9,142 bases of DNA from Gammaproteobacteria bacterium. Its GTDB lineage: Bacteria; Pseudomonadota; Gammaproteobacteria; DAOWEP01. The notes beneath the pieces are model-generated. The model was not told where the DNA came from, made no database searches, and saw nothing but the letters and a program-made list of their open reading frames with translations. Within the stretch, counting starts at the first letter, position 1; every line of letters begins with the position of its first letter. A program made the position numbers and the translations under genes. Positions 7,449 through 9,142 of the stretch are shown one piece after another. The stretch is from positions 1-9,142 of the forward strand of contig DAOWEP010000098.1 of assembly GCA_030638455.1 (NCBI GenBank). Direction: 5' to 3'.

Positions 7449-8408
7449 ATGTTGTTTAATACGGGTATTACGATTCCATCATATATGATGCATACAAGGC
7501 AGATTGCGGTGAGCAAAGCGACAAAAATAAAAAGCGAAGCAAAGAACGGACAAAGACCTAGCATAGTTCCAGCTAAAAAGGAGCTTGCGCATGCGCTTGA
7601 ACTTGCAACTATCTTGCACACCACTCTTGATGTAGAAAAGCTAATTGAGTTGTTTTCGACCGAAGTACAGAAAAGTGTTCCACACGACTGCATCCACTTT
7701 CAGAACAAAGACCTTGATCTTCAGATTCTACATGGAGACAAGGGCCAACATTCTTGCAGCTATCGGCTTCTAATCGCCGGCCAGAACCTTGGTGAAATTT
7801 CTTTCAGCACCAATAAGGCTGAATTTTCCGCGAAGGAAACCAAGCAACTGGAGCACCTGATCACCAGCCTGCTACATCCTCTACGAAATGCCCTGATGTA
7901 TTATCAGGCACTGATTACCGCGCTGAAAGACCCACTTACCGGGGTCAATAACAGAACCAGTTTTGATGCCACCTTAAAGCGTGAAGTTGATATCGCAAAC
8001 CGGCACTCGAGTCCGTTGGCGCTCATGGTCATCGATATCGACCATTTCAAGGAAATCAACGATACCCATGGCCACCTGGTGGGAGACTGCGTATTACGTG
8101 ACGTAGCCAATTGTGCAGCCAAATGCATTCGTAGTACTGATATCATGTTTCGATATGGTGGTGAAGAATTTGTTGTGCTTTTAAGCAATACTTCACCAGA
8201 AGGTGCTCAACTGCTTGCTGAACGTATCCGTCTCTCGATTGGCAAGCAAGAATGCACATATGGAAAATCCACTGTAAAGGTAACGGTTAGCCTTGGCATT
8301 GCAAAGCTCAATAAAGATGAAAGTGGTATCAGCTTGTTCAGCCGAGCAGATGAAGCCATGTACCAGGCAAAACAACTCGGACGCAATCGCACCTGCACTT
8401 CTGAATAG
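7449..8408 (+). CDS. Diguanylate cyclase with N-terminal GAF-like domain
   Basis: The 319-residue protein probably makes the second messenger c-di-GMP from two GTP in the cytoplasm; no transmembrane segment is evident. Residues about 45-150 look like a GAF-type sensor (the ELATILHTTLDVEKLIELF opening is typical). The GGDEF domain covers about 158-315: DPLTGVNNR (161-169), metal-binding D196 in IDIDHFKEIND (195-205), the A-site GGEEF (237-241) and the closing SRADEAMYQAKQLGRN (298-313). The A-site is of the active type. An I-site R-S-T-D (228-231) stands exactly five residues before GGEEF, predicting product inhibition. The ATG at 7449 is chosen for its AGG eight bases upstream; ATGs at 7485 and 7488 lack a ribosome binding site. 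The gene is preceded by sigma-70-like and sigma-54-like promoters and followed 429 bases later by flagellin, suggesting a role in motility control. What the GAF-like domain senses is unknown. Confidence 0.92.
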   Translation: MLFNTGITIPSYMMHTRQIAVSKATKIKSEAKNGQRPSIVPAKKELAHALELATILHTTLDVEKLIELFSTEVQKSVPHDCIHFQNKDLDLQILHGDKGQHSCSYRLLIAGQNLGEISFSTNKAEFSAKETKQLEHLITSLLHPLRNALMYYQALITALKDPLTGVNNRTSFDATLKREVDIANRHSSPLALMVIDIDHFKEINDTHGHLVGDCVLRDVANCAAKCIRSTDIMFRYGGEEFVVLLSNTSPEGAQLLAERIRLSIGKQECTYGKSTVKVTVSLGIAKLNKDESGISLFSRADEAMYQAKQLGRNRTCTSE

Positions 8409-8426
8409 GATCAGGATCAAGTTTGT

Positions 8427-8456
8427 CCTTTATCATCTTTCATAAGATGATAAAGG
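8427..8456. terminator. Perfect 13-bp hairpin after the diguanylate cyclase gene
   Basis: CCTTTATCATCTT (8427-8439) and AAGATGATAAAGG (8444-8456) pair perfectly around a four-base TCAT loop, 18 bases after the stop codon. The position fits a transcript end. The stem is AT-rich and no T-tract follows on either strand, so it may be a 3' end stabiliser or processing structure rather than an intrinsic terminator. Confidence 0.6.
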
Positions 8457-8591
8457 CTCTCCTGATATCTCGTCCTGCTCCAATACTTGCTTAAACCAAT
8501 GTAGCTGGTTAGAGATGCCTCCATAACTCTTTAACCCAAAATAATCAGTTATCCCATTCAACAGGTATCCCGCTACTTTTCGGCTCAAGTT

Positions 8592-8619
8592 TTTACTTTT
8601 CAGCCATTAACCATATAAT
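8592..8619 (+). promoter_or_regulatory. Possible sigma-70 promoter overlapping an inverted repeat
   Basis: TTTACT (8592-8597, four of six to TTGACA) is followed after 16 bases by a perfect TATAAT (8614-8619). The -10 lies inside the left arm of the 13-bp inverted repeat at 8613-8643. A transcript from here would run through the repeat towards flagellin, or could be a short RNA. AT-rich DNA produces TATAAT often, so support is moderate at best. Confidence 0.35.
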
Positions 8620-8643
8620 ATAAATAGTTGATTTATATTATAT
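8613..8643. repeat. Perfect 13-bp AT-only inverted repeat with 5-base spacer
   Basis: ATATAATATAAAT (8613-8625) and ATTTATATTATAT (8631-8643) are exact reverse complements around AGTTG. The arms contain no G or C. The element lies about 60 bases upstream of the sigma-28-like promoter of flagellin. It may be an operator, a bent-DNA or silencer site, or an RNA stem. No known binding motif is recognised. Confidence 0.6.
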
Positions 8644-8702
8644 TCCTGATAAATTTAAGGTCATAGATGAGTTCGCAATAATAAAAAGTGGCTAAAGAAA
8701 TG

Positions 8703-8729
8703 TAACGGTCATCATCAATTGGCCGATAC
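8703..8729 (+). promoter_or_regulatory. Sigma-28 (FliA) type promoter of flagellin
   Basis: TAACGGTC (8703-8710) matches five of eight bases of the -35 TAAAGTTT. GCCGATAC (8722-8729) matches seven of eight bases of the -10 GCCGATAA. The spacer is exactly the canonical 11 bases. A start point in the mid-8730s would give a leader of about 100 bases before the flagellin ATG. A late-class sigma-28 promoter is what is expected for flagellin genes. Confidence 0.72.
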
Positions 8730-8825
8730 TCTACACGAGAGTGGCTAATATTTTCTATATATTCAGAAGATATTTCCGCTAAATATCAACCTGGTCCTAT
8801 CATAACTTTTGATTATGAAAGGGAT

Positions 8826-8832
8826 AAGGAAG
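8826..8832 (+). promoter_or_regulatory. Ribosome binding site of flagellin
   Basis: AAGGAAG is a strong Shine-Dalgarno sequence; its AAGGA core ends seven bases before the ATG at 8838. It fixes the start of the truncated flagellin frame. A TCATAA/TTATGA stem (8800-8805, 8813-8818) lies just upstream and would leave the site exposed. Confidence 0.75.
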
Positions 8833-8837
8833 ATTTA

Positions 8838-9142
8838 ATGGCTCAAATCATTAATTCCAATATTGCGTCCCTAAATGCGCAACGCATCCTGAACAGTTCA
8901 CAAAGTCAATTGGCTGTATCGCTGACCCGACTCTCATCCGGTCTGCGAATTAACAGTGCAATAGATGACGCTGCGGGACTGGCTATTTCGGAACGATTTA
9001 CTACCCAGATTAGAGGTTTGAATCAAGCGGTTCGAAATGCCAACGACGCGATCTCACTCTCACAAACGGCAGAAGGTGCCCTGGGTGAGTATGGCAATAT
9101 TCTACAACGTGTTCGTGAGCTGGCCATTCAGTCCGCCAACTC
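8838..9142 (+). CDS. Flagellin, N-terminal part, cut by the window end
   Basis: The 101 complete codons seen encode the conserved N-terminal D0/D1 region of the flagellar filament protein, which is secreted by the flagellar type III system and polymerises at the filament tip. Recognisable stretches are [15 protein letters not shown] (2-16), [13 protein letters not shown] (29-41), [12 protein letters not shown] (43-54), [20 protein letters not shown] (63-82) and [13 protein letters not shown] (89-101). The last includes the arginine-rich LQRVREL segment that forms part of the TLR5-recognised surface in Salmonella FliC. This suggests a filament of the TLR5-detectable type rather than the epsilon/alpha evading type. 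The start ATG has a strong AAGGA sequence seven bases upstream and a sigma-28-type promoter further up. The remainder, including the variable centre and C-terminal D0, is outside the window, so fliC, flaA and flaB cannot be told apart. Confidence 0.95.
   Translation, partial: MAQIINSNIASLNAQRILNSSQSQLAVSLTRLSSGLRINSAIDDAAGLAISERFTTQIRGLNQAVRNANDAISLSQTAEGALGEYGNILQRVRELAIQSAN

Larger units (their letters stand above)
8409..8837. other. 429-base non-coding spacer before flagellin
   Basis: No supported gene is seen on either strand; all plus-strand ATGs reach a stop within a few codons. The spacer contains the hairpin at 8427-8456, a sigma-70-like element at 8592-8619 overlapping an AT-rich inverted repeat at 8613-8643, and the sigma-28-like promoter at 8703-8729. 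It ends in a leader of about 100 bases with two small stems (8728-8742 and 8800-8818) and the flagellin ribosome binding site. Confidence 0.7.

Noticed and set aside
7436..7693. 85-codon minus-strand frame with hydrophobic stretches, overlapping the start of the diguanylate cyclase
   Set aside because: It covers the cyclase promoter leader and N-terminus, has no evident ribosome binding site, and its hydrophobicity is explained by antisense reading of Lys/Glu-rich codons.
8815..8838. Seven-codon mini-frame whose TAA overlaps the flagellin ATG (TAATG)
   Set aside because: Translational coupling would be attractive, but it has no ribosome binding site of its own, and the flagellin ATG already has a strong one.
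1..9142. Search for CRISPR repeats, tRNA genes, transposase fragments, attachment sites and phage genes
   Set aside because: No regularly spaced repeats, cloverleaf-like sequence or mobile-element protein was recognised.

Overview
The window looks like a chromosomal segment of a motile gammaproteobacterium. The evidence is an EF-G of the second (EF-G2) type, which from memory resembles the Vibrio/Shewanella/Alteromonas paralogue. Also present are a YciK-type short-chain dehydrogenase, an RND efflux pump subunit, and a flagellin gene preceded by a sigma-28-like promoter. No insertion sequence, phage gene, CRISPR array, tRNA or rRNA was seen. The genus cannot be fixed from this sequence.

Layout: (1) At 1-283 (+) lies the 3' end of a YciK-like oxidoreductase. 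It is separated by a hairpin from a minus-strand block. (2) The minus-strand block, in order of transcription, is a secreted protein with two thioredoxin folds of SoxW type (6137-7189), a complete RND permease (2880-5987) and the EF-G2 gene (384-2468). Gaps of 149 and 411 bases separate these genes, so they share a direction but are not clearly one operon. No membrane fusion protein or outer-membrane channel gene lies beside the RND gene. (3) From about 7214 to the right end everything reads on the plus strand and is linked to motility: a GAF-like/GGDEF diguanylate cyclase (7449-8408), a 429-base AT-rich spacer with two perfect 13-bp hairpins, and the first 101 codons of a flagellin gene (8838 onward).

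The regulatory DNA on the right is the most informative part. Upstream of the diguanylate cyclase is a sigma-54 type -24/-12 element (7397-7412), with one mismatch to the textbook consensus. About 100 bases upstream of its predicted start point is a GTCA-N6-TGAC inverted repeat (7311-7324) that resembles the FleQ/FlrA box. Upstream of flagellin is a sigma-28 (FliA) type element (8703-8729) with the canonical 11-base spacing. Together these suggest that the cyclase is made as part of the flagellar hierarchy (master regulator plus sigma-54), while the neighbouring flagellin is a late sigma-28 gene. This would couple c-di-GMP synthesis to flagellum assembly; it is an inference from sequence motifs only.

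The left half is mostly recognisable housekeeping and envelope functions. Its unusual points are the double SoxW-like thioredoxin upstream of an RND subunit that lacks the AcrB-type TM10 lysine, and a long imperfect palindrome upstream of the EF-G2 gene.
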